From contig NZ_SLWK01000004.1 of NCBI RefSeq assembly GCF_004345615.1, positions 272,644 to 336,643 of the forward strand: a DNA stretch of 64,000 bases, in the 5' to 3' direction. The notes below the pieces were generated by a model that ran no database searches, was not told the origin of the DNA, and was given only the letters and a program-made list of their open reading frames with translations. The stretch is from Natronoflexus pectinivorans. GTDB lineage: Bacteria > Bacteroidota > Bacteroidia > Bacteroidales > Marinilabiliaceae. A program made the translations under genes and the position numbers. Below are positions 28,714 to 39,700 of the stretch, one piece after another (within the stretch, counting starts at the first letter, position 1; each line of letters starts with the position of its first letter).

Positions 28714-28898
28714 GAAACCATATTTATTAAGCACAAAGATAACAATAAGATGCTTACAGGACTCTTTTATCGGGATAAGTTAAAATAAGGAAATGGCAAA
28801 AAAACTTTGACCATTCCATGATAAGTAATATATTCGTAGATTAGAATTAAATAAGATAAACTCCATCAGGAGTTTATATGTAGGATCCCCAAACACCC

Positions 28899-30899
28899 AT
28901 GGTGATGGAAGCAAATGAACTAAACAAATCATCCGAAGAACGGACGAATTTGAATACCGGCGAGCAACCCGGTAATTCCGAAAAGAGCACAGAGCAACAA
29001 TCCCCCGAGAAGATATCCGATTCTGAGAAGGAAGAGGAAACTCCGGAACAGGTAGAGAAAAAGCCGGAACCACAAGCGGAGGAAGAAACGAGTGCCGAAA
29101 ATAGCGAATCAAAAACATCAGATTCGGATGATTCGAATGAATTAAAAGAGATGCAACCGGATAAAAATGAATATCCGGAAGAGATGGATTATACTGCTTT
29201 ATCGAGAGAACAGTTGATTGACAAATTCAAAGAAATCATTCAAAAATATCCTGTTTCGAATATAAAAACGCATGCAGAAGCCATTCGTTTAATATTTGAA
29301 AACAAGACCAAAGAGGAAGAAGAGGCCGCCAAACAAAAGTTCATTGAATCGGGAGAACCTGAAGAATCATACGACCCTCAGCCCGATATGCTACAGAAAG
29401 ATTTTGCCGGTCTTTTTGCCGAGTACCGCAGCAAAAGAGATGAAGAAAGACAGGCTCAGGAGAACGAGAAAGAGAAAAATCTTAAGAACAAGTATGAAGT
29501 AATAGAAGGTATAAAAGACCTTATAAACCGGCAGGAATCACTAAACGATACCTTTCAGGAATTTCGTACACTCCAACAAAAATGGAGAGACATAGGTCCG
29601 GTTCCTCAAAACAAACTACATGATTTATGGGAAACTTTCCATTTACATGTTGAGAACTTCTACAATTACATCAAAATAAACAACGAGCTTCGGGATCTGG
29701 ATCTTAAAAAGAACTATGAGTCCAAGCTTGCCTTGTGCGAAAAGGCAGAAACTTTGTTGCTGGAACCTTCCCCGGTTAAAGCTTTTAAAACACTTCAAAA
29801 GTACCATGATCAATGGAGGGAGATTGGCCCCGTTCCCAGAGATAAAAAAGAAGAGTTGTGGGACAGGTTTAAAGCAGCGACTTCCAAAATTAACCAGCGA
29901 CAACATGAGCATTTTGAGTCGTTGAAAAATCAGTTGCATAAAAACCTTGAGGCAAAAATAGAACTTTGCGAGAAGGCCGAAGCCCTTTTGCAACAAGAAA
30001 TTACATCACCCAGAGAATGGGAGAACAAGAGCAAGCAACTGATTGATTTACAACAAATATGGAAAACCATTGGGTTCGCCCCAAAAAAAGACAACAATCT
30101 GGTTTACGATAGATTCAGAAAAGCCTGCGATGAATTCTTTAACCGGAAACGCGACTTTTTCAAGAGCTATAAAGATGAGCAACAAAATAATCTGCAACTA
30201 AAAACAGAACTCTGCATTCAGGCCGAGGCCATGAAAGAGAGTAACGATTGGAAAAAAACAACAGAAGAGTACATCCGCATACAGAAGAAATGGAAAGAGA
30301 TTGGTCCGGTACCCCGAAAACAATCTGATGCCATTTGGAAACGTTTCAGGGAGGCTTGTGACTATTTCTTCGACAGAAAATCTAATTTTTTCAACAACAT
30401 TGACGAAGAGCAGGCAGACAACCTCAACAAGAAAGAAGCAATTATTAAAGAGCTTCAGGAATTTGAGCTTCAGGATGACAGCGAAAAGTGTTTTGCAGTT
30501 TTACAGGATTTTCAGCGCAGATGGTCTGAAGTTGGTTTCGTTCCAATAAAAGATAAAGACCGCATCAATCAGGATTTTAGAAACCTGATTAATCAGAAAT
30601 TTGACCATTTGAATCTGGATGAAGTCAACAAAAACCTTCAGAAATTCAGAAACAAACTGGAAAACTGGAAATCCAACGACCAGTTTAATGAGAAAATTGG
30701 CCAGGAACGAAATAAAATCATGTTAAAACTCAAGCAACTAGAAGGTGACATTATCTTGTGGGAAAATAATATTGGATTCTTCACCAAATCTAAAAATTCA
30801 GAGGCTTTGGTGCGCGATTTCAAACACAAAATAGAAAATGGCAAACGAAACATTGAGTTATTGAATAAGAAACTTGATTTAATTGATGAAATGCTTTAG
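28899..30899 (+). CDS. DUF349 repeat protein with acidic N-terminus
   Basis: 666 residues. Residues 1-100 are low complexity and strongly acidic (Glu/Ser/Lys/Pro). Then five DUF349 repeats, each with a core W[RKS][DEET]IG[PF][VA]P motif, at about residues 225, 304, 385, 460 and 538, in a chain of long helices likely to form extended coiled coils. DUF349 is widespread in Bacteroidota and Actinobacteria and has no established enzymatic role. Start could also be the ATG two codons later (28905). Cytosolic; single-gene unit closed by a terminator. Confidence 0.87.
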   Translation: MVMEANELNKSSEERTNLNTGEQPGNSEKSTEQQSPEKISDSEKEEETPEQVEKKPEPQAEEETSAENSESKTSDSDDSNELKEMQPDKNEYPEEMDYTALSREQLIDKFKEIIQKYPVSNIKTHAEAIRLIFENKTKEEEEAAKQKFIESGEPEESYDPQPDMLQKDFAGLFAEYRSKRDEERQAQENEKEKNLKNKYEVIEGIKDLINRQESLNDTFQEFRTLQQKWRDIGPVPQNKLHDLWETFHLHVENFYNYIKINNELRDLDLKKNYESKLALCEKAETLLLEPSPVKAFKTLQKYHDQWREIGPVPRDKKEELWDRFKAATSKINQRQHEHFESLKNQLHKNLEAKIELCEKAEALLQQEITSPREWENKSKQLIDLQQIWKTIGFAPKKDNNLVYDRFRKACDEFFNRKRDFFKSYKDEQQNNLQLKTELCIQAEAMKESNDWKKTTEEYIRIQKKWKEIGPVPRKQSDAIWKRFREACDYFFDRKSNFFNNIDEEQADNLNKKEAIIKELQEFELQDDSEKCFAVLQDFQRRWSEVGFVPIKDKDRINQDFRNLINQKFDHLNLDEVNKNLQKFRNKLENWKSNDQFNEKIGQERNKIMLKLKQLEGDIILWENNIGFFTKSKNSEALVRDFKHKIENGKRNIELLNKKLDLIDEML

Positions 30900-30917
30900 C
30901 ATTTCAATTTCAGATAA

Positions 30918-30945
30918 AAAAAGCTGCCCTGAAAGGCAGCTTTTT
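30918..30945. terminator. Bidirectional-looking terminator after the DUF349 gene
   Basis: 11-base arms AAAAAGCTGCC (30918-30928) and its complement (30935-30945) with a 6-base loop; T-run on both strands. It could serve the DUF349 gene and also the GH9 gene converging from the right. Confidence 0.88.
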
Positions 30946-30979
30946 CATTTTCGTCATCTTTATGCAACATTAATAATTC

Positions 30980-31036
30980 ACCCCTAAATCCCCCGGGGGA
31001 CTTAAGCCTCCCACTTGGGGGAGGTTTGGAGGGGTT
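30980..31036. repeat. C/G-rich imperfect palindrome, REP-like
   Basis: CACCCCTAAATCCCCC opposite GGGGGAGGTTTGGAGGGG, with an internal CCCCCGGGGG. The composition is unlike the AT-rich surroundings. Sequences of this CCCCTAAATCCCC type recur between genes in many Bacteroidota genomes (from memory); here it lies between convergent genes. Confidence 0.6.
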
Positions 31037-31142
31037 AAATCAAGGCTGCTTTCTAATTATAAGTATTTAAATTCTATTCGACCTTTGAGTCAGCCTCTTC
31101 TTATTTCCCATCAATTTAAACAAACCAGACGCGAATCTGTAA

Positions 31143-32957
31143 TCATTCAATTCCTAAAGAGGAGCCAATTGCAACCATCAGCCATGAACCATGTTGCAAC
31201 CATTGTTCTGACCAACGCCACATATGGCTTACATCGTCGCCCCATGGAGCAGGTCTGAACGCAATATCAGACTCATTACCAAAGCCCGCAGTAATTCCGT
31301 TCAAAACGCATCCTTTGACATTAAGTTCACGATAATCCGAATATGCAGGTGCATAAGAAGGATTGTTGTAGCCTCTGCCATGAAGCATAGTCATGTTAAA
31401 AGGATTAAGGCCAAGAATCCAGTTCTTTTGATCAGAAGCATACTCTAAAGCTTTTTTCTTTACATCTGAATCAAGATATGGGAAAGCCTGATACATGGCC
31501 GTAGCAAGGGAAGCCAGTCGTGCATTTTCGCCCTGCCACCAATAGCCAGTTTCGTTGTTTTGAGGAATGAAAAACGAAGTACGCTTACTATCTTCGTTCA
31601 CTGCTTTTACATACTGCCGTGCATATCCGAAAGGATTATTTACTTCACTGGTGACGGCTAATTCAAAAGCTACTCCGCGGCGAACGCCATCAACAGCAAT
31701 CGACTTATACTGTGGGTCTGTCTCAAAATTTAAATAGCGAACCAGAGAAACCACAGGAAGACCAGCTTCTGCTGCGTGAAAAAATGAACGTAGGTTCTCG
31801 TCATCAGCACGCCAAAAGTCAGTCATGGTTTCATCACTTGTAAGGCGAGATGTTAGGTTTTGCATTCTAGTTCTCGCGGCTTCAAGGAATTGACGATCAC
31901 CAGTCGCATTATAAAGCTCACTTGCAGCCATTAAGGCACAATAATCATCAATAATGTTCTCTTTACCATCGGCAATATGCAGATGATTATATTTTTCGAG
32001 ATGATGGAAACCACGAATAGCTGCCTCAAGGTACGTTTCTGTTGAAAATTCTCCGCTATGCCCTTCAGCTGCAGCTCTGGCAAGTGCTGCAATTGACATA
32101 CCGCCACCTTCTCTGTAGCCGGCTTCATAATTATCATTTTTAAAACCTTCCTGACCGATGTATGCACATATTTCGCGCTGAGCAGGATCCCATGACCAAT
32201 TGGCGAAGACATTAATGTAAAAGTACCCTTCTTCATCTTGCATCCTAATTAACCAATCGGCGCCATGCACTGCTTCGGCAATAAGATTAGATTTAAGAAC
32301 CTCTTTATCATCGCCTTTATAATATTTCTCAACATTTGTAAGGGTTTCAAGAAAATTCCAAACAACCATAGGTGCTTGCTGAGGATTCATGAAATTGGCA
32401 TAACTTAAATGGCTTAGGTATTTACCCCTGTCACCAGATGCATCATACCAACCTCCACTTGCGTCAATTATGTCATCTCTCTCACCAAAAAAACTAATAT
32501 TTTTATCGGCCTCATTAAATTCTCCGGCTGCTCTTTGAGATCGGATTCCTTTGGTAAGTAAATCCAGTGTAGAAATAGCAAGTCCCTGGTCTTTTATTTC
32601 AAAAACCTTACTCTTAACCATACTGCCATTCATCTGAACTACAGCATAATATTTCCCGGGAAGATTAAAATCCGAAAAACACCCACGATATGCTTTTCCG
32701 GTATGCCAAGAGTCAATCGCCCCTCCTGATTCAAAATTTCCGCTAAACACTTCTTTATCATTCATATTATGAATGGAAAAGTTGCGAGGTACAAAATCTC
32801 CAGTCGTTTGAAAGACAACAGTTTTTGATCCACCCGAAATATAACCAAGATGATTTACCAAAACATCGGAACCTACACCAGCCCCTTCGGAACCAAATCC
32901 ACAATGAGCAAATAACAAAAATGCAGGCATCATCGCAAATCTTAAAAAGTACTTCAT
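31143..32957 (-). CDS. Secreted glycoside hydrolase family 9 enzyme
   Basis: 604 residues: signal peptide (to about GFGSEG), an N-terminal Ig-like cellulase domain (about 30-125, starting VLVNHLGYISGGSKTVVFQ), then the (alpha/alpha)6 barrel with GGWYDASGDRGKYLSHLSY near residue 165, which carries the Asp pair acting as base, and at the C-terminus SHMWRWSEQWLQHGSWLM, with a Glu that could be the acid. The motifs differ from classical endoglucanases (DAGDxxKY; NEVA), so the target may be a beta-glucan, chito-oligosaccharide or other glycan. A LacI-type operator overlaps its promoter. Confidence 0.85.
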   Translation of the reverse strand: MKYFLRFAMMPAFLLFAHCGFGSEGAGVGSDVLVNHLGYISGGSKTVVFQTTGDFVPRNFSIHNMNDKEVFSGNFESGGAIDSWHTGKAYRGCFSDFNLPGKYYAVVQMNGSMVKSKVFEIKDQGLAISTLDLLTKGIRSQRAAGEFNEADKNISFFGERDDIIDASGGWYDASGDRGKYLSHLSYANFMNPQQAPMVVWNFLETLTNVEKYYKGDDKEVLKSNLIAEAVHGADWLIRMQDEEGYFYINVFANWSWDPAQREICAYIGQEGFKNDNYEAGYREGGGMSIAALARAAAEGHSGEFSTETYLEAAIRGFHHLEKYNHLHIADGKENIIDDYCALMAASELYNATGDRQFLEAARTRMQNLTSRLTSDETMTDFWRADDENLRSFFHAAEAGLPVVSLVRYLNFETDPQYKSIAVDGVRRGVAFELAVTSEVNNPFGYARQYVKAVNEDSKRTSFFIPQNNETGYWWQGENARLASLATAMYQAFPYLDSDVKKKALEYASDQKNWILGLNPFNMTMLHGRGYNNPSYAPAYSDYRELNVKGCVLNGITAGFGNESDIAFRPAPWGDDVSHMWRWSEQWLQHGSWLMVAIGSSLGIE

Positions 32958-32997
32958 TATTAAATGGTTTTAGTTAAAATCTTAATCAACTTTAATA

Positions 32998-33028
32998 CAA
33001 AAATAGAAAACAGTCTTTTTATATGCAA
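32998..33028 (-). promoter_or_regulatory. Promoter of the GH9 gene
   Basis: On the minus strand: -33 TTG at 33028-33026, spacer of 20, -7 box TATTTTTG at 33005-32998 (matches TAnnTTTG). The predicted leader is about 35 bases to the ATG at 32957. Confidence 0.65.
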
Positions 33029-33037
33029 GCGATTGCA
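33024..33037. promoter_or_regulatory. LacI-family operator over the GH9 promoter
   Basis: TGCAAGCGATTGCA fits the LacI/GalR-family pattern TGnAAnCGnTTnCA with the central CG. It covers the -33 element of the GH9 promoter, so binding should repress. The regulator gene is not in this window. Confidence 0.65.
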
Positions 33038-33201
33038 TTTTTTTAACACTTCATTCACTGCGATGGTAATCATCCGCTTTAAATGAAAGATTTCAAAATC
33101 AAAAAGAATAAGTTTTAGCAAAAGTTAACCAAAAAACAACATATGACCCTGAAAAAAAACCAAACTAGGCTATGCAATTAATATTTTAGGATAGATTTTG
33201 T

Positions 33202-33209
33202 TACCTTTG
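33202..33209 (+). promoter_or_regulatory. Candidate -7 box for pyrG-yidC
   Basis: TACCTTTG matches TAnnTTTG; upstream at the right distance is TTAA instead of TTG. The leader to the GTG start would be about 105 bases. Confidence 0.35.
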
Positions 33210-33308
33210 TACATTATTTTTTGCAACGCAAGCATACCTTGCTGAGATTGAGCCACTTCTAAACCAAGCATCTCTTTCCTGCAGGTTATTATAAAATGTA
33301 GAATTTAA

Positions 33309-34937
<1,629 letters not shown>

Positions 34938-34973
34938 AATTCTGATAAAGAATTAATTCATAAGCTATAAAAA

Positions 34974-36848
34974 ATGGATAGAAATTCGATCACAGGTTTA
35001 ATACTTATCACACTCATACTGATAGGCTTTTGGTTTGTAAACAGGCCATCACAGGAGCAGGTTGAAGCCAATCGTCAACAAAGAGACTCTCTTCGAATGG
35101 TAGAAATGCTTGAAGAAGAGCGTAGGTTAAGCGAAGAAGTTCGAAGAGAGGCCGAAGCAACTCCTGTATCTCTTGATGAAGAACCGATGGTTTCTGCGGA
35201 GAATGATACCATTCGGAAACAACGAGCAAGACAAATGTATGGTCAGTTGGCTCCTTTTGTTGAAGCTGAACAGGAATTCTTCACCCTGGAAAATGAGAAA
35301 ATCATTATGACTTTCACCAATAAAGGTGGAAGAATCTATTCTGTGGAGTTAAAAGAATATAAAACTCACGAAGGGGAGCCACTGATCCTATTCGAAGGAA
35401 AAAATAATAAATTTGGGTTCTCTTTTACCCACAACACCAGAGTGTTCAATACCAATGACCTGTTCTTCAATGTTCAGTCACACTCCGACTCGGTTATCGT
35501 TTTCGAAATCGCTACAGAACAAAATGAATCTTTGAGGTTCAGGTATACTCTTCCGGAAGATGAGTATATGACTGGTTTTTCAATTCAAACACAAAACCTG
35601 AGAAATTTGATGGCAACTCCAAGGGGAACCATCGACATCAATTGGCACGTTGAAATGCCAGCTTTTGAGTTAAACCGTAACCAAGAGCAACAGAACACAC
35701 GTCTTTACTATAAGCATCATCTTTCGGATGTAGACAATCTGAGACCCGGGCGCAATGATAGCGAGAACATTAGAACACCCGTAAAGTGGATTGCCTTCAA
35801 AAGTCAATTTTTCTCATCGATTTTTATTGCAGAAGAAAACTTTACCGGCGCTTATCTATCTGCCGTTCAAGAGGAGAACGAATTTAGCCCTTTCCTTAGT
35901 TACAAAACAGCTGAAGCACTTGTCCCGGTGGACTTTTCATTGAACCAGGAACACCGGTTCAATTTCTATTTTGGACCTAATCATTACTACACCCTAAACA
36001 GCTATGGTAAAGATCTTGAATTTAACAGGTTATTGCCATTGGGGTGGGGGATTTTTGGATGGATTAACCGCTTTGCGGTAATCCCGGTTTTTAATCTGTT
36101 GGAAAATCGCATCGCCAGTTATGGAATCATCATATTAATTCTAACCTTACTTATTAAACTGGTATTATTCCCATTAACTTACAAATCATACATCTCAACT
36201 GCCAAAATGAAGGTGTTAAAACCTCAAATTGATGAGATCAATGAAAGAATACCGAAAGATAAGGCATTGGAGCGACAGCAGGCGGTAATGGGACTATACA
36301 AGAAAGCAGGAGTAAATCCGATGGGTGGATGTTTGCCCATGTTATTACAAATGCCAATTCTGATAGCCCTGTTCCGGTTTTTCCCGGCTTCAATTGAGTT
36401 GAGACAAGAGGCCTTCTTATGGGCAACTGACCTTTCGACATACGATTCAATACTGGAATTACCGTTTAACATTCCGTTTTACGGTGCTCATGTAAGTTTG
36501 TTTACCCTGCTAATGGCCATTACCAACATTGTTTACACTAAAATGAACATGGAAATGACCCAGTCAACAAACCAAATGCCGGGTATGAAAGGTATGATGT
36601 ATATGATGCCGGTGATGTTCCTGTTCTTCTTTAACAGCTATTCATCGGGATTGAGTTACTATTACTTTATCTCAACCCTGATTACCATTTTCCAGACAAT
36701 TATTATAAAACAATTTGTGGATGAGAAAAAGCTGTTGAAAAAGATTCAGGCCAATCAGAAAAAACCGGTTAAGAAATCAAAATTTGCCCAAAGACTTGAA
36801 GACATGGCAAAACAACAACAGCAACTTAAAAAGAAGGGCAAAAGATAG
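34974..36848 (+). CDS. yidC: Membrane protein insertase YidC
   Basis: Inserts and folds inner-membrane proteins, alone or with SecYEG. 624 residues: N-terminal membrane helix (ITGLILITLILIGFWFV), charged coil, large periplasmic beta domain (about 90-340), then the conserved insertase core with five helices from about residue 365 (FAVIPVFNLLENRIASYG, LLIKLVLFPLTYKSYIS, GGCLPMLLQMPILIALFRF, PVMFLFFFNSYSSGLSYY) and a basic C-terminal tail rich in Lys and Gln. Follows pyrG, as in several Bacteroidota. Confidence 0.97.
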   Translation: MDRNSITGLILITLILIGFWFVNRPSQEQVEANRQQRDSLRMVEMLEEERRLSEEVRREAEATPVSLDEEPMVSAENDTIRKQRARQMYGQLAPFVEAEQEFFTLENEKIIMTFTNKGGRIYSVELKEYKTHEGEPLILFEGKNNKFGFSFTHNTRVFNTNDLFFNVQSHSDSVIVFEIATEQNESLRFRYTLPEDEYMTGFSIQTQNLRNLMATPRGTIDINWHVEMPAFELNRNQEQQNTRLYYKHHLSDVDNLRPGRNDSENIRTPVKWIAFKSQFFSSIFIAEENFTGAYLSAVQEENEFSPFLSYKTAEALVPVDFSLNQEHRFNFYFGPNHYYTLNSYGKDLEFNRLLPLGWGIFGWINRFAVIPVFNLLENRIASYGIIILILTLLIKLVLFPLTYKSYISTAKMKVLKPQIDEINERIPKDKALERQQAVMGLYKKAGVNPMGGCLPMLLQMPILIALFRFFPASIELRQEAFLWATDLSTYDSILELPFNIPFYGAHVSLFTLLMAITNIVYTKMNMEMTQSTNQMPGMKGMMYMMPVMFLFFFNSYSSGLSYYYFISTLITIFQTIIIKQFVDEKKLLKKIQANQKKPVKKSKFAQRLEDMAKQQQQLKKKGKR

Positions 36849-36871
36849 TTCATTCTAATATAACTTTAATA

Positions 36872-36914
36872 AAAAACAGAAGGAGTGCTCTTACGGCACT
36901 CTTTCTGTTTTTTA
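36872..36914 (+). terminator. Terminator after yidC
   Basis: 17-base arms at 36872-36888 and 36896-36912 (one mismatch), 7-base loop, T-run at the end. Confidence 0.92.
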
Positions 36915-36940
36915 TCACGACTGACCGGCTATTTAATTTA

Positions 36941-37040
36941 GATTGCTCGTTCTGCTCGAAATGACAAAACTTTCAGTAGCTAATAACCCCTTCACCTCTC
37001 ACAGGGTAACAGCTTGTCATTTCGAGTGAAGCGAGAAATC
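36941..37040. repeat. REP-like inverted repeat (CTCGAAATGACA type)
   Basis: 26-base arms at 36941-36966 and 37015-37040 pair at 21 of 26 positions around a 48-base centre. The arm TGTCATTTCGAGTGAAGCGA is of a type found repeatedly between genes in many bacterial genomes (from memory). The remaining part of the 36849-37345 gap is AT-rich, with one more hairpin (CACTCAATC at 37248-37256, complement at 37269-37277) about 70 bases before the next gene. Confidence 0.6.
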
Positions 37041-37345
37041 TATTATTTGAATATCATTGTGAAAAAATCTTAGTCTGACAGTAGTGGTTTTTTAAAATGC
37101 ATTACTTTCAAATTAAATGACTAGGTATAAAATATTGTAATTTGTCAATTCAATAATTTTGCAACAAAATAGACTATACATTATGTCTATAAAGAAAAAA
37201 AGTATTAATTTAGCCATTGGTCTGTAAAATCAACTCTTATCAAATATCACTCAATCCCTTACGGAATTGATTGAGTGTGGTTTACGTGTAATTATAGTTA
37301 AGAAAGAATAATAAACACAAGTTCTATCTAATAATTATTACACCT

Positions 37346-38827
37346 ATGAAATCAAAAATTGGAAGAAGGGATTTCCTTCAAAAGAGTGGTGCAGCAGCAG
37401 TAGGATTAAGTGTACTGCCTGGAATCGTATCAGCTTCACAACCGGCTAAACCAGCCAGAAGATCCCCCGGTGACAAATTAAGAATTGCAGGCGTTGGCGT
37501 AGGCGGACGCGGATTTGCAGTACTTCGTGCAATGGAAAGCGAAGAGATTGTTGCGCTTTGCGATGTTGACTGGAGGTATTCAAAAAACTGTTTTGATTAT
37601 TGGCCCAAAGCGAAAAAGTATTGGGACTGGCGCAAAATGTTAGATGAGATGGGCGATGAGATTGATGCTGTTATGGTTGCTACAGCCGATCACACCCATG
37701 CCGCTATTGCAGCGACTGCCATTACTATGGGAAAACACGTGTATGTGGAGAAACCACTGACACACACGGTTTATGAATCCAGACTATTAACAAAACTGGC
37801 AAAAAAATACAAAGTTGCCACACAAATGGGTAACCAGGGAGCATCAGAAGAAGGTGTATCGTTGGTAAAAGAGTGGATTCAAAACGGAGAAATTGGTGAA
37901 GTAACTCGTGTTGAAGCATTCACTGATCGCCCAATTTGGCCACAGGGACTAAATACTCCAACTCAAGGTCAGTGGGTACCAGATCATTTAAACTGGGATC
38001 TTTTCGTAGGACCTGCAAAAATGCGTCCATACAATGAAATTTATACTCCATGGAATTTCCGTGGATGGTGGGATTACGGAACAGGTGCTTTGGGAGATAT
38101 GGCATGTCATATTTTGCATCCCGTTTTTAAAGGCCTGAATCTGGGGTATCCAACCCGTGTTCAGGGAAGTTCTACGTTATTGCTTCAGGATTGTGCACCC
38201 GTTGCAGAGAAAGTCCGCATGATATTCCCCGAAAGAGCTCGACTAAGAAGGGTTCGTATGCCTGAAGTTGAGGTACACTGGTATGATGGCGGCTTACAAC
38301 CATTAAAACCAGACAACTGGCCTGCCGGGAAAAGCCTGAATGTTCAGGGTGGCGGTGCTCTGTTTTATGGAACCAAAGATATCCTTCATGTAGGCTGTTA
38401 TGGACGTGAGCCATTTCTGCTTTCCGGAAGAGTCCCCAATGCTCCTAAAACAGAACGCAGAATCAATGTAAGCCATGAAATGGACTGGGTACGTGCCTGT
38501 AAAGAGAGTCCTGAAAACAGAACCGAATGCTCATCAGCATTTGATGAGGCTGGACCTTTCAATGAAATGGTTGTCATGGGTGTTTTAGCTGTAAGACTTC
38601 AGGCATTAAACAAAGAATTGCACTGGGACGGCGAAAACATGCGTTTCACAAATATTGGTGATGACGAAACCATCCGCACAGTAATAAAAGATGGTTTTGA
38701 AATCAGAGACGGACATCCAACTTTTGATCAAACATGGACAGAGCCCGTTAACGCCAAAAAATTTGCTGAGGAGTTAATTAAGCATGAGTACAGGAAAGGT
38801 TGGTCATTACCAGATATGCCAGCTTAG
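37346..38827 (+). CDS. Tat-exported Gfo/Idh/MocA-family oxidoreductase
   Basis: 493 residues. Twin-arginine signal (GRRDFLQKSGAAAVGLS, residues 6-22), so exported folded, probably with its nicotinamide cofactor. Rossmann domain with RIAGVGVGGRGFAVL near residue 46; the EKPLTHTVYES motif carrying the conserved Lys; GNQGASEEG; and a C-terminal alpha/beta dimer domain with GDMACHILHP. The DUF1080 gene follows 36 bases downstream. Gfo/Idh/MocA enzymes next to DUF1080 are known from periplasmic glycoside breakdown through 3-keto sugars, which is the likely role. Substrate unknown. Confidence 0.87.
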   Translation: MKSKIGRRDFLQKSGAAAVGLSVLPGIVSASQPAKPARRSPGDKLRIAGVGVGGRGFAVLRAMESEEIVALCDVDWRYSKNCFDYWPKAKKYWDWRKMLDEMGDEIDAVMVATADHTHAAIAATAITMGKHVYVEKPLTHTVYESRLLTKLAKKYKVATQMGNQGASEEGVSLVKEWIQNGEIGEVTRVEAFTDRPIWPQGLNTPTQGQWVPDHLNWDLFVGPAKMRPYNEIYTPWNFRGWWDYGTGALGDMACHILHPVFKGLNLGYPTRVQGSSTLLLQDCAPVAEKVRMIFPERARLRRVRMPEVEVHWYDGGLQPLKPDNWPAGKSLNVQGGGALFYGTKDILHVGCYGREPFLLSGRVPNAPKTERRINVSHEMDWVRACKESPENRTECSSAFDEAGPFNEMVVMGVLAVRLQALNKELHWDGENMRFTNIGDDETIRTVIKDGFEIRDGHPTFDQTWTEPVNAKKFAEELIKHEYRKGWSLPDMPA

Positions 38828-38863
38828 TATTTTAAATCCCCAATTATTATTAATTTAAAAAAC

Positions 38864-39637
38864 ATGAAAAGACTATTTTTAGGACTGACAATGGTCGGTA
38901 TTGTATTGTTATCGGCCTGTGGATCCGGGGCTTCACGACAGGAAGCCAAAGAAGCTCCATTAAATGCCCTTACTGAGCAGGAGAAAGCAGAAGGCTGGAT
39001 TCTTCTATTTGATGGCGAAACTTTTGATGGTTGGCGTGGTTATGGTCGCGAAGATATTCCATCTGCATGGATCATCGAAGACGATGCCATTAAAATCCAG
39101 GGCTCAGGAGCAGGTGAAGCCGGACATGAAGATGGCGGAGACATCATATTTGATCAACAATTCCAGAATTTCGAACTGACATTTGAATGGAAGGTTTCGC
39201 GTGGTGGAAACAGCGGAGTCTTCTATTTGGCTCAGGAAATTGAAGATCTGCCTATTTGGCGTTCGGCTCCTGAATACCAGATTCTGGACAACGTAAACCA
39301 CCTGGACGCACGTCTTGGAGTTGATGGAAACAGAAAATCAGCGTCTCTGTATGATCTGATTCCTGCTAAACCTCAAAACTCAAAACCTTATGGTGAGTGG
39401 AACACCGGAAGTGTTATTGTTTACAGAGGAACTGTAGTTCATTTCCAAAATGGCGAAAACGTTGTTGAATACCATTTATGGACTCCTGCATGGGAAGAGA
39501 TGGTGGAAAACAGCAAATTCGCCGGATGGGAAGAATTCATTAACGCTGGTGGAGAAAACCGAATGGGATACATCGGACTTCAGGATCACGGTGATGATGT
39601 GTGGTTCAGAAATCTGAAACTTAAAATTCTGGATTAA
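38864..39637 (+). CDS. DUF1080 lipoprotein (3-keto-disaccharide hydrolase domain)
   Basis: 257-residue lipoprotein: lipobox LLSACGSG with Cys near residue 19, then a concanavalin-like beta-sandwich (about 48-257), with WILLFDGETFDGWRGYG, FELTFEWKVSRGGNSGVFYL, SAPEYQILDN and YIGLQDHGDDVWFRNLKL. This PF06439 family includes enzymes that cleave 3-keto-glycosides. With the upstream oxidoreductase it could form an oxidise-then-cleave pair in the periplasm (inference). Confidence 0.87.
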   Translation: MKRLFLGLTMVGIVLLSACGSGASRQEAKEAPLNALTEQEKAEGWILLFDGETFDGWRGYGREDIPSAWIIEDDAIKIQGSGAGEAGHEDGGDIIFDQQFQNFELTFEWKVSRGGNSGVFYLAQEIEDLPIWRSAPEYQILDNVNHLDARLGVDGNRKSASLYDLIPAKPQNSKPYGEWNTGSVIVYRGTVVHFQNGENVVEYHLWTPAWEEMVENSKFAGWEEFINAGGENRMGYIGLQDHGDDVWFRNLKLKILD

Positions 39638-39665
39638 TCTGGAAATATTAAAACCATTTTACAGG

Positions 39666-39699
39666 AGGCTGTTCCGAAATATCGGAACAGCCTTTTTTT
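39666..39699 (+). terminator. Terminator after the DUF1080 gene
   Basis: Perfect 12-base arms (39666-39677 and 39682-39693, AGGCTGTTCCGA and complement), AATA loop, T7 tail. It also lies directly at the 3' end of the converging YiiX-like gene. Confidence 0.95.
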
Positions 39700-39700
39700 A

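Noticed and set aside
33225..33275. CTGAGA motif in the pyrG leader, reminiscent of a TPP riboswitch
   Set aside because: The second conserved part (ACCTGAT... type) and the supporting stems are missing, and pyrG is not a thiamine gene.
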